From Thermoplasmatota archaeon (GTDB lineage: Archaea > Thermoplasmatota > E2 > DHVEG-1): a stretch of 21,861 nt of DNA. The notes under the pieces are model-generated. The model was not told where the DNA came from, did no database searches, and saw only the letters and a program-made list of their open reading frames with translations. Every line of letters begins with the position of its first letter. Within the stretch, counting starts at the first letter, position 1. A program made the position numbers and the translations under genes. The stretch is from contig JAUWIE010000036.1 of the NCBI GenBank assembly GCA_030605515.1, positions 1 to 21,861 of the forward strand, in the 5' to 3' direction. Positions 7,762 to 14,725 of this stretch are shown piece by piece.

Positions 7762-8796
7762 TTAACCCCCCCATCCAAATCTATCTTGATTGATAGTTGG
7801 AGTGATTCCTGCTTTTGCCATTACTTTAGCAAAGTTGATTAATTTCAATGTTTCTCTTGCATATTTTTCAGCAATTGCAATAGATCTTAATTGTGGATTT
7901 TTTGGTTCACCTTGTACTAATTGTAAATAAAATATCACATCCATAAGATCATCAATTTTTTTCTTGTATCTTTGATAAGTACTTGTATGAAATTCTATTC
8001 TTTGAGGACTTACGTCAAAAGCTTTTAAGTAACAAAATATTTTTCCATTTTGTTTATTATACTTATCAATATAACTAAAGAAGTTAGTTCTCTGACCCGG
8101 CTTTAATGTTCTATATGCCCAATGCATATCCGAGTTGTATTTATCTTTTAATTCTTTAACATGGTTTGTTACTAAATTACTTGAACTATTTTTAACAAAA
8201 AAGATAGGAATAACATTTTTGGACAAAAGTTTGTTATTGAGTTCTATAGTATATGAACTCATTTGTTTTCCTATCAATGGTCCGTCAATAAATATTATAG
8301 AATTATTGGGTGTATTGGATAGTAGAAATTCGTTACGGTCAATGGCATAATCTTTTTTCGATTCTGTTTCAAATTCTTCTGAATATTTAACATATTGTGA
8401 GTCTTCTGCGATTGTTTTTGCACGAGTATAAAAGTTTAATGTTAAAAAATTAGAAGGCAAATAGTCATCTTTATGATGTATTATCTGGGAGTGAGAAATC
8501 AATACTGCGATTCCTTCTAGTGAGGCAAATTTATTTAATGACTCATCATAAGCTGAAATACTTAAGCTGTCATTTACTAATTCTGCACCTCTTTTTGCAT
8601 CTAAATTAATATTTTTAATTTCCTCAACATTGGTAACGAATTCTCCATTATCCGGGAAATTGTACATTGTAAAATCCATTTCTGAATTATCTGGATAGTT
8701 AGGAATTTTTATATTTAATCGATTTAAATCGTTAATTGTTTCATTGAATTTTGGATGTATAACAAGTTTACTATAGCTACTACCTTTTTCTGTCAT
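7762..8796 (-). CDS. nurA: NurA-like nuclease
   Basis: NurA is an RNase H-fold 5'-3' nuclease that is threaded by HerA. Here the first catalytic Asp fits AYDES (Asp84), the second fits IFIDGPL (Asp171), a following strand reads VIPIFFVKNS, and the C-terminal element is QGEPKNPQLRSIAIAEKY (about 295-312), corresponding to the P-x2-L motif near the end of the family. At 344 aa the length is normal. Sequence between motifs is divergent, for example the usual AH before the last helix is altered, so this is a remote NurA. The ATG overlaps a TAATAATG string two bases after the 61-aa gene, and HerA follows with one base between. HerA-NurA adjacency makes the assignment firm in context. Confidence 0.8.
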   Translation of the reverse strand: MTEKGSSYSKLVIHPKFNETINDLNRLNIKIPNYPDNSEMDFTMYNFPDNGEFVTNVEEIKNINLDAKRGAELVNDSLSISAYDESLNKFASLEGIAVLISHSQIIHHKDDYLPSNFLTLNFYTRAKTIAEDSQYVKYSEEFETESKKDYAIDRNEFLLSNTPNNSIIFIDGPLIGKQMSSYTIELNNKLLSKNVIPIFFVKNSSSNLVTNHVKELKDKYNSDMHWAYRTLKPGQRTNFFSYIDKYNKQNGKIFCYLKAFDVSPQRIEFHTSTYQRYKKKIDDLMDVIFYLQLVQGEPKNPQLRSIAIAEKYARETLKLINFAKVMAKAGITPTINQDRFGWGG

Positions 8797-8798
8797 TA

Positions 8799-8984
8799 TT
8801 ACTTGCTTCCAGTCAAATTTACTGAGAATAATCTCAAATTATTCCCCCTTTCCAAATTTTTATAATACATTTTTCCTTTTATACTATTGTTTCCTTTCTT
8901 CACGATGTTTTCATAATTTGTCGTTACTGGGCAATCTTCTGCGTTTTTTTCTTCATTTTTAATATTTTTTTCATCTTTTATCAT
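8799..8984 (-). CDS. 61-aa charged protein, first gene of the operon
   Basis: A small hydrophilic protein rich in Lys, Glu and Asn begins the operon. It starts at ATG 8984 with a clear GGTGG five bases upstream; an in-frame GTG at 8993 overlaps that site and is less likely. The N-terminal 20 residues are charged and probably helical; the rest (SIKGKMYYKNLERGNNLRLF) is basic. It ends two bases before the NurA-like ATG. I do not recognise a family. It could be a leader regulator or small subunit, and its promoter region holds the palindromic operator array. Confidence 0.6.
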   Translation of the reverse strand: MIKDEKNIKNEEKNAEDCPVTTNYENIVKKGNNSIKGKMYYKNLERGNNLRLFSVNLTGSK

Positions 8985-9039
8985 TTTTTCCACCTTGACA
9001 CTAGAATAGAAATAGGGTTAATAAAAATACTTTTTAGGA

Positions 9040-9097
9040 AACTAAATAACTATTTTATATGAATTATAACTAAATTTAGTTTAATAACTATTTAGTT
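9040..9097. promoter_or_regulatory. Palindromic operator array between operon and AAA gene
   Basis: The intergenic region contains AACTAAATA (9040-9048), a perfect 14-bp palindrome AACTAAATTTAGTT (9068-9081) and TATTTAGTT (9089-9097), the exact reverse complement of the first. Thus four copies of one half-site lie within 58 bases between two divergent transcription units. This is the pattern of a cooperative repressor or activator site. The candidate binder is the divergent AAA protein with a C-terminal winged helix, by inference only. Confidence 0.6.
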
Positions 9098-9174
9098 CAA
9101 TAATTAATTAAAAGGTAAATATATTTTCAAAATTCGTTAATTATTAATACAAATAGTAGCATTACAGATAACAT

Positions 9175-10467
9175 ATGAGCTATGAAAATCCTTTTACAAT
9201 AGTACAAAATACCGTATTAAATACTATAAGACACAAGGGAAAATATAAAAAACATTATCTCTCCAGAAATCCATTTATAGAATATGAAAAACCATTAAAG
9301 GGAATTTTTGAGTATTTATTCACTGGAAGAGAAAAAGAAATTAAGGATATTGGAAAATTTATCGTAGAAGAACTTCAATCAAATAAAGAAGATATGGCCG
9401 TAGTAGGTCCAAAAGGTTGCGGATCTAGAACAATAGTAAACTTCATTGGAGAATATTTTTTAAGAAATGTCATACAGAAAAAAGACGTAATTCCAGAGAT
9501 ACAAATATTAAAAAATACCCTTGCCGAAGTTGATGATAGGGAAGTTTGTTTTATTGGCCCAAATCAAAGAGAACGATTGGGTAAAAAAATGGCTGAATAT
9601 AGTGTTGGTGGAAAAAGTGCATTAATTACTTCTTTTTTTTGTGATGAACACATTTTCCCTCTAGATGAAAACAACAGATATAATGAGCCAACAATACAGA
9701 CGTATGGACAGTTATTAAATATCGATGCAAAGGTTATGGGTGAAATTGTATTTTTATCAGCATGGCATGGTTCAACATTTACTCAATTTTATATGAGGGA
9801 ACCTCAACTATCAAGAAAATATGAAGAATTAAAATTTATTGAACCTATGACAAATAAAGATATTATTGAATTACTAAAAAAGAGAATTAAATATTGTAAG
9901 ATAAAAGAGGAGGATGATATTTCTCCATTTACTAATAAAGCAATTAATAAAATCGCAATATATTCTGGTGGTTTTCCAAGATTTGCCCTTGAGTTTTCCT
10001 ATAGAATTTTAAAAAATGCTATTGATAATAAATTAGAAGAAATAACTGAGAAAGATGTTAAAAAATATTTTAATATAGCACCTCAGGAAGAATATATGTA
10101 TGATCTTTTACCATATGATAAAGTAAAAAATTCTGTATTAGGAATTGAACGTGAGAGGAATAAAGGCCAAACATTAAAAAAAATTTTAGAAACTATCATT
10201 GGATTGGGGGGAAAACAAATTGTCTCTGCTGATATTGCGGATAGGCTGAAATTAACTAGACCAGCTACACATAAAGCCTTTAATAGATTAAAAGATCTAG
10301 AAAGGGATTATAAAGTCCAAATATTAATCGAGTCTATAATTCAAAATGATGCAAGAAAAAAACCTTTTGAATTGAATCCTTTTTTTTGGTCTGTCTTCGA
10401 ATATATTCATATAATGCCTGAATTAAAAAGGTTGTGGAACAACCAAGAGACCGAGTGGTTAATATAA
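9175..10467 (+). CDS. Cdc6/ORC-like AAA protein with defective Walker A and C-terminal HTH
   Basis: The 430-aa protein has the layout of archaeal Cdc6/ORC-like or STAND-type AAA proteins: a P-loop region at 78-86, a possible Walker B ALITSFFCDEH (149-159), sensor-1-like EIVFLSAWHG (190-199), lid region EPMTNKDIIELLKKRI (223-238), sensor-2-like SGGFPRF (264-270) and a winged helix at about 348-378 (ADIADRLKLTRPATHKAFNR). The P-loop reads GPKGCGSRT, with Ser where the invariant Lys should be, so ATP hydrolysis is doubtful. It is divergent from the HerA/NurA operon and shares its operator array, so it could be its regulator or a DNA-binding sensor. ATG at 9175 has no Shine-Dalgarno site. Confidence 0.75.
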   Translation: MSYENPFTIVQNTVLNTIRHKGKYKKHYLSRNPFIEYEKPLKGIFEYLFTGREKEIKDIGKFIVEELQSNKEDMAVVGPKGCGSRTIVNFIGEYFLRNVIQKKDVIPEIQILKNTLAEVDDREVCFIGPNQRERLGKKMAEYSVGGKSALITSFFCDEHIFPLDENNRYNEPTIQTYGQLLNIDAKVMGEIVFLSAWHGSTFTQFYMREPQLSRKYEELKFIEPMTNKDIIELLKKRIKYCKIKEEDDISPFTNKAINKIAIYSGGFPRFALEFSYRILKNAIDNKLEEITEKDVKKYFNIAPQEEYMYDLLPYDKVKNSVLGIERERNKGQTLKKILETIIGLGGKQIVSADIADRLKLTRPATHKAFNRLKDLERDYKVQILIESIIQNDARKKPFELNPFFWSVFEYIHIMPELKRLWNNQETEWLI

Positions 10468-10480
10468 GTGATTAAGCCGT

Positions 10481-10588
10481 TCACAAACATGGTGGAATAT
10501 CGTCATTTCTAACTATTGATACCTTACAATCATCACAAATACTATCAGGGTTATCGGTTTCGTTTACACCACAGATTTTGCAGATCAT
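10481..10588 (-). CDS. 35-aa zinc-ribbon protein
   Basis: This short ORF encodes two CxxC knuckles: CKIC (residues 3-6) and CDDC (18-21), the spacing of a compact zinc ribbon, with a short tail ending PPCL. It starts at ATG 10588, about 6 bases after GAGG, and stops at 10481, convergent with the AAA gene 13 bases away. It was too short for routine ORF calling. Small archaeal zinc ribbons often bind nucleic acid or partner proteins, but nothing here shows its role. It lies just downstream of the paired resolvase-related genes and could be co-transcribed with them. Confidence 0.65.
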   Translation of the reverse strand: MICKICGVNETDNPDSICDDCKVSIVRNDDIPPCL

Positions 10589-10629
10589 TATTTTCCTCGT
10601 GATAGAAAACGATTGGTATACTATGAAGG

Positions 10630-11139
10630 TTACTCAAACGAAATACAGCCTTTTTCGTCAATTCTAGCGACTTGCCAATCATATCTATTTTTATTAATTG
10701 CTATTTTTACTTGTTTCCGAATTAGGTTTAATTGTGGATTAATACATTTTTTTGATAACATTATAATCTCACTGACGCAATTTTTTTTATTCATTTCACT
10801 AAATACTACAAAATCCACTGGATTTAAAATAGGTTTTACATCAAAAGGGTCATATTTTAAAGCTTTAAAAGCTGGAGAAATTGCATTATTGAAAACTTTT
10901 TGCGCTTCTTTTCTACCTTTTTCATGTGCCTTGTCTCTCAATTTTCCTTCAATTTCTTCAAATTTTCCTTCTTTCTTTTTCAAAATTTGACATTTATTCT
11001 CGTAATCATCAAGCCATGTTTTTAGGGTTGGGCCTTTGACTTTCAAATGTAAATCTGACACTCGAACTAATTCCCCACAACAAGGGCAAACACAGAGTAT
11101 TTTTCTGAACTCTTGAAATTCTTTAAATAAAAAAGTCAT
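10630..11139 (-). CDS. Holliday-resolvase-related protein, probably catalytically dead
   Basis: This 169-aa protein aligns over its length with the upstream 159-aa protein and with the 'endonuclease related to archaeal Holliday junction resolvase' type: an N-terminal Cys cluster (CVCPCC, 16-21), a coiled segment (45-85), and a nuclease-like C-terminal part with NPVDFVVF (Asp109). At the position of the catalytic ExK it has IIMLSKKC, so the Glu is replaced by Leu128 while a Lys remains at 130. I infer a non-cutting paralogue. Its ATG overlaps the stop of the upstream gene in TAATG, so the two are translationally coupled and could form a heterodimer of one active and one structural or sensing subunit. 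Confidence 0.65.
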   Translation of the reverse strand: MTFLFKEFQEFRKILCVCPCCGELVRVSDLHLKVKGPTLKTWLDDYENKCQILKKKEGKFEEIEGKLRDKAHEKGRKEAQKVFNNAISPAFKALKYDPFDVKPILNPVDFVVFSEMNKKNCVSEIIMLSKKCINPQLNLIRKQVKIAINKNRYDWQVARIDEKGCISFE

Positions 11140-11618
11140 TAAAACACCTTATAAATTAACTTATAATCTTCTATTGCATCTTTTATTGACTTCTGTTCTT
11201 TTGTTAATCTAGCCCCTCCACTTTTAACCTCAATAAAACTGATTGAATTCACTTTGTTTTTTGAGATTCCATTAAAGGTTATCAAATCAATGGGATCACC
11301 TAAAAATCTACAGTCTGGGAGCTCTAATTTAAAATCTCTCATGGTGGGTAAGACTTTTTCTAGACTCTTACCAATATTTACAGATTTTGTAGTTATTTCT
11401 GCTCTTTTTGTGGCTAAATCCTTTTTCTTTTTTAGTTCTTCTCTCCTTTGTTTTAATCCATCTTTTAGCATCTTTTGAGCGTCTAAGGCTTCTGCAGGAA
11501 AGCGTTCAGTTCCATCAAATAAGATGCCATCTGAAATTTTAAATTCGGTGAAACATTTTGAACACTCAGCATATAAATTAGATTTTTGCAATTCCTTAAT
11601 TATTTGTTTTGTGTCCAT
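11139..11618 (-). CDS. Endonuclease related to archaeal Holliday junction resolvase
   Basis: The 159-aa protein has an N-terminal zinc-knuckle half (Cys19, Cys22), a basic coiled coil at about 55-75 (KKKKDLATKRAEITT), and a PD-(D/E)XK core with GDPIDLITF (Asp111) and SFIEVKSG (Glu130, Lys132) followed by the family-like LTKEQKSIKDAI. This is the pattern of resolvase-related endonucleases (PF10107-like, from memory). An exceptionally good Shine-Dalgarno sequence, GGAGGAGG, precedes the ATG at 11618. It overlaps the next gene by one base. The catalytic residues are intact, so it should be the active member of the pair. The substrate, branched or otherwise, is not established. Confidence 0.7.
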   Translation of the reverse strand: MDTKQIIKELQKSNLYAECSKCFTEFKISDGILFDGTERFPAEALDAQKMLKDGLKQRREELKKKKDLATKRAEITTKSVNIGKSLEKVLPTMRDFKLELPDCRFLGDPIDLITFNGISKNKVNSISFIEVKSGGARLTKEQKSIKDAIEDYKLIYKVF

Positions 11619-11919
11619 TTTGTTTCCTCCTCCAAATCTACAATCTAAGAACCGCTGTTTCTTTAAAAATCTGCGTAACCCAGAATAAAGGCTATGATGA
11701 GAGTTTTAAGGAGAAAAACTGTCTATAATCACTATTTATGATTAGATAATGAAGTAATACTTGAAAGTTTTTTTAAGATTCGAATCTGCCGGGAGTTAAT
11801 GAACACAACAGGAGAGATATTCAGGAAGAGATGTTGAGATATAACTCTGTTGTTTTTAGGTAAAAGTTATCAAAATAACGCTTCGACAACTACTTTCGAG
11901 ATAAAGTCCTAGATATATT
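11619..11919. other. Gene-free 301-base region between MTase and nuclease pair
   Basis: No convincing ORF is present. The right-hand end in this orientation (towards 11618) should hold the promoter of the nuclease pair, and 11805-11853 holds an imperfect palindrome belonging to a repeat family seen three more times in the window. AGATTCGAATCT at about 11777-11788 is a plain 12-bp palindrome that mimics a tRNA T-loop but does not fit one. Confidence 0.5.
11805..11853 (-). repeat. Imperfect palindromic repeat, copy D
   Basis: ACAACAG (11805-11811) and CTGTTGT (11847-11853) form a perfect 7-bp outer stem; inner parts (GAGAGATAT against ATATAACTC) can extend it imperfectly. Read on the minus strand it starts ACAACAGAG and ends TATCTCTCCTGT; that last 12-mer is exactly the end of copy B at 19543-19554. 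It lies 67 bases after the stop of the adenine methyltransferase on the same strand. Confidence 0.5.
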
Positions 11920-12813
11920 TTAATAACCTCTGTCAATGAGTGTTTCTAAAGCTTGATTTATATATGGAACCGAAGACTCATTAGGCATCTTCAAATTTTC
12001 TGAAAAAATAAACATTTCAGAACCATTATACACTTTTGCGGCTGTATATTGAAGTGTATATACGAAATATTTGCATTGGTCATAATAAGCCTTGATAGCA
12101 GGATTATTATCGTAGGAGACAATCCAAGGTTGCTGAATTCTATTTTGTATTACTTTGGATATATGTGCATGGTCCTCAGGCGTATAATGATTTTGATATA
12201 ACATTTCTGCTTTATTGAAATATGGCGGATCACAGTAAACAAGAGTTTTGCTAGGTAATTTGTGTAAGTAATCCAAAATAAATCGTTCTGCGTCCCAGTT
12301 TTTAATATGGATGAATCGTTTTTTCCCTGCAATTGCTTCTATTCTTCGAATAAGATCATTTCTTCTAAAACGTGCATCCATTTTCCACCTCCCATTTTGA
12401 TTTAATCCTCCAATTACTCCACCTAATAAAATACCAGACCGGTTACATCTATTTAGATAAAACATAGCAAAGCCTAGATCTAATCTATTTTTATTTTTTG
12501 GATTTCTGACGATTTCTCTTTGTTTTTTCCATTCTTTAACATCAAGTGATACCCTTGAAATTCTACGACAAAATTCTTCAGTTTCATTAAGAATTGAGTG
12601 CCAAAATGAAAAAACAGCAGGACACGAATCGTTTAGATGAATATGAGATACCACACCTCTAAGTAGTAATTCTATTGCTACACCAGCGCCTCCTGCATAG
12701 GGTTCTACATAATGCCCATCTATAAGATCATTTTCTTCTAGAATCTCAATTATAAATGGAGAAATCTTTTGCTTGCCCCCAGGATATCGCAATGGTGATT
12801 TAAATTTACCCAT
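11920..12813 (-). CDS. D12-class adenine-specific DNA methyltransferase (Dam-like)
   Basis: The 297-aa protein is a typical alpha-type N6-adenine methyltransferase: motif X SPLRYPGGK (6-14), motif I VEPYAGGAGVA (36-46), a central target-recognition region, and catalytic motif IV YCDPPYF (193-199). The length fits the Dam/D12 family. There is no restriction enzyme directly beside it. It follows the ParB-HEPN-like gene by 11 bases on the same strand, so the two are one operon and may act together, with the methyl mark directing or restraining the ParB-domain protein. GGTG lies about 5 bases upstream of the ATG. A copy of the palindromic repeat family lies downstream. The recognition sequence (Dam-like GATC or other) is not determinable here. 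Confidence 0.9.
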   Translation of the reverse strand: MGKFKSPLRYPGGKQKISPFIIEILEENDLIDGHYVEPYAGGAGVAIELLLRGVVSHIHLNDSCPAVFSFWHSILNETEEFCRRISRVSLDVKEWKKQREIVRNPKNKNRLDLGFAMFYLNRCNRSGILLGGVIGGLNQNGRWKMDARFRRNDLIRRIEAIAGKKRFIHIKNWDAERFILDYLHKLPSKTLVYCDPPYFNKAEMLYQNHYTPEDHAHISKVIQNRIQQPWIVSYDNNPAIKAYYDQCKYFVYTLQYTAAKVYNGSEMFIFSENLKMPNESSVPYINQALETLIDRGY

Positions 12814-12824
12814 AATAGCACCAT

Positions 12825-14177
12825 TTACTTGTTCATTTCTTCAAGTAAGGGGAAAATATTTCCAAATAATGTGCTTATATCATTGGCTTGAATCGAAAAC
12901 GATGGATTGTGAACCAGTTGGTTCATTGAGGTTACAGACAGTAATCTGTCTGGTTTTGCAAGTTCAGTTATTGCACCATGAAGCTCCTTCACTTTCTCTT
13001 TATCAGTATTATTTCTTGTTATATGTTTTTGTATTTCTTTTAAAATGACGGCCAGAGATTTATTTGTTCCGTCTTTCTTAAGATAACTTGGTCCTCCCGA
13101 AGACTTATGGTCTGCACAATAAGCTTTTGCAGAAATTTCAAACATACTCCTAAGAAGAAAACAGAAGGAATGAGGATGCTTGTTAAGTTTTAATCTGTTT
13201 ATTTCGTTTAGTAATGTGACGACTTTTTCTCTACCATTGCCTTTCGGTTTAAAAGATATTAATTTTTTATACACAGATTTCGGGTCATTCGATGCTACAG
13301 CATTCGATTTTGAAGAAGTAGTACCACCAGAATCAGTCTGAGATGTAGTATCAGTCGAATTATCCGTTGAATCTGTTGATGAAGTTTGAGTCACTGGAAG
13401 CTGCACTCCGTATTTAATACCAAAGAATTCGTCTTTATTTCTGATTTCTTTAAATCTTAAATTTTGTATACCTATATCATATAAGATTTTGTCATTTATT
13501 CTCTTATTTTTTTTAGGGTAATCTTGACAGAATTTAATTGGCGAATCATAACCTAAAGGTTTCCAGATTTTCCGAATAGCTTCATCTAGAACGGTAAGAG
13601 GATATTCACCACTCCAACATTCTGCTTGTCTAGGTGTTAAATTTTTACCTTTTTCCAGGTATTTTTCTAATAAATCTAAACCTGGCTCCGATTTACCATT
13701 TTCGTCTCGATCATACCTTGCCCTTGCAACAGCGTTCCATGGTCTTCTTCCAGCCTTTTCGCCCTTTGCATGAATACGCGCGACAATTTTATCCACCATC
13801 TTAGATTCTGTTTGTTCATATATCGTACAAGGGACCTGCTTATTATCATGTTTCCAATCGTCGTTTATTGCACCTATCCTTTGAATATATGAATCGTCAA
13901 TGTCTATATCTTTTGCATATCCAAAAATAATCTTTAAAATGGCAATTCGGCGATTTCCTTCTCTTACTACATATTTCCCATCACTATGCAATACGATTAT
14001 ATTCTCCGTAGGATTATACCCATCTTCCAATAAACTATTCATAAGTGCCCAGAACCAATCAGAGTCAATTGTAATGAGGGCATTAATTGCATCAATTTCA
14101 TCTTTTTGGGGTATCGTTCTATAATTCGTTAAATCAAGATGGAGGGAATCTACAGATAGGTTTTGCATTTTTGGCAT
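12825..14177 (-). CDS. ParB-domain protein with HEPN-like C-terminal domain
   Basis: The 450-aa protein has a ParB/sulfiredoxin-like nucleotide-binding domain at the N-terminus, with the hallmark KYVVREGNRRIAILK at 68-82. A Ser/Thr/Asp-rich linker (about 262-292) joins it to an all-helical C-terminal domain (300-450) ending LVHNPSFSIQANDI, which resembles the end of HEPN-type domains found in abortive infection proteins. The usual RNxxVH reads MNQLVH, so the catalytic Arg is missing and RNase activity is doubtful. It starts at ATG 14177 after GGTGAGA and is followed by the D12 methyltransferase 11 bases later. ParB-like domains in defence genes often use CTP or ATP; a role in defence is inferred from context. 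Its ATG at residue 4 is an alternative start. Confidence 0.7.
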   Translation of the reverse strand: MPKMQNLSVDSLHLDLTNYRTIPQKDEIDAINALITIDSDWFWALMNSLLEDGYNPTENIIVLHSDGKYVVREGNRRIAILKIIFGYAKDIDIDDSYIQRIGAINDDWKHDNKQVPCTIYEQTESKMVDKIVARIHAKGEKAGRRPWNAVARARYDRDENGKSEPGLDLLEKYLEKGKNLTPRQAECWSGEYPLTVLDEAIRKIWKPLGYDSPIKFCQDYPKKNKRINDKILYDIGIQNLRFKEIRNKDEFFGIKYGVQLPVTQTSSTDSTDNSTDTTSQTDSGGTTSSKSNAVASNDPKSVYKKLISFKPKGNGREKVVTLLNEINRLKLNKHPHSFCFLLRSMFEISAKAYCADHKSSGGPSYLKKDGTNKSLAVILKEIQKHITRNNTDKEKVKELHGAITELAKPDRLLSVTSMNQLVHNPSFSIQANDISTLFGNIFPLLEEMNK

Positions 14178-14396
14178 TATATTCTCACCTATAATTTAAT
14201 TTATAACTAAATCAACATATTCCATATAAAATATTCTATTAATGGTATGTTTGTAAACTAATGTAAAGTTATTATTCTTTCAAACTTGCAGTCTTCCAGA
14301 TCGGGAGAATTAATATTATGTTTCTCATATGTTTTCTCGTCCCATAAAAACATCTTCTAAAAGCAATTGTTTGCACATCAAAAGATTTTGTATTAA

Positions 14397-14648
14397 TCAA
14401 AGAATTTTCTCCATTTCTGAAAGATGTTCTGCGATTTTCTTACCTTTTTCAGTAAGCCATATATATCGTCGACCACCAAATTTACTTTCTTGTTCATCTT
14501 TGATTAATCCTTGATTTTTTCCATCCAACAGGACTAGTTTCAATGACCCCCTACATGAGTATATGCAGAGGAAAAGCCTTACATTTTTACCATAACAGGT
14601 GATTGTTTTGATCCCATGAAGCCCAAGGGCCTCTCTTGGGCTTTTCAA
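14397..14648 (-). pseudogene. Winged-helix regulator, probably N-terminally truncated
   Basis: The last 50 residues (LLDGKNQGLIKDE, then KFGGRRYIWLTEKGKKIAEH) are a clear archaeal winged-helix C-terminus with recognition helix and wing. The N-terminal part is not: the open frame begins at a TTG and runs straight through the strong hairpin at 14605-14651, which encodes meaningless residues, and no normal start or ribosome binding site precedes the domain. I read it as a remnant whose 5' end was replaced. A short functional version starting inside is possible but unlikely. Confidence 0.5.
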
Positions 14649-14651
14649 AAC
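14605..14651. terminator. Nested hairpin
   Basis: A perfect 9-bp stem AAGCCCAAG (14619-14627) / CTTGGGCTT (14635-14643) with a 7-base loop lies inside an outer inverted repeat GTTTTGA (14605-14611) / TCAAAAC (14645-14651). It could end transcription, for example from the dGTPase gene that stops 75 bases away on the minus strand, or be the end of a small inserted element. A T-run is short. Confidence 0.45.
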
Positions 14652-14725
14652 AATATTTGATGCGATAAATTGGATACTGTCAGAAGAATATTGTTGTACG
14701 TCATCTTATTAAAATTTAAATTTTT

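Noticed and set aside
11690..11750. Possible C/D-box guide RNA (ATGATGA and ATGATTA boxes)
   Set aside because: C-like boxes are present but no CTGA D boxes at the right spacing.
11770..11800. tRNA-like 3' end (TTCGAATC followed by TGCCGGGAG)
   Set aside because: The T-loop-like string is part of a plain palindrome AGATTCGAATCT; the left T-stem does not pair with CTGCC and no acceptor, anticodon or D arms exist upstream.
12773..13048. Plus-strand ORF across the methyltransferase and ParB-domain gene junction
   Set aside because: It is antisense to two well-supported genes and its translation has no recognisable motif.
12825..14177. Plasmid-partition ParB
   Set aside because: No ParA, no parS-like sites seen, and the C-terminal domain is HEPN-like and not a ParB dimer domain.
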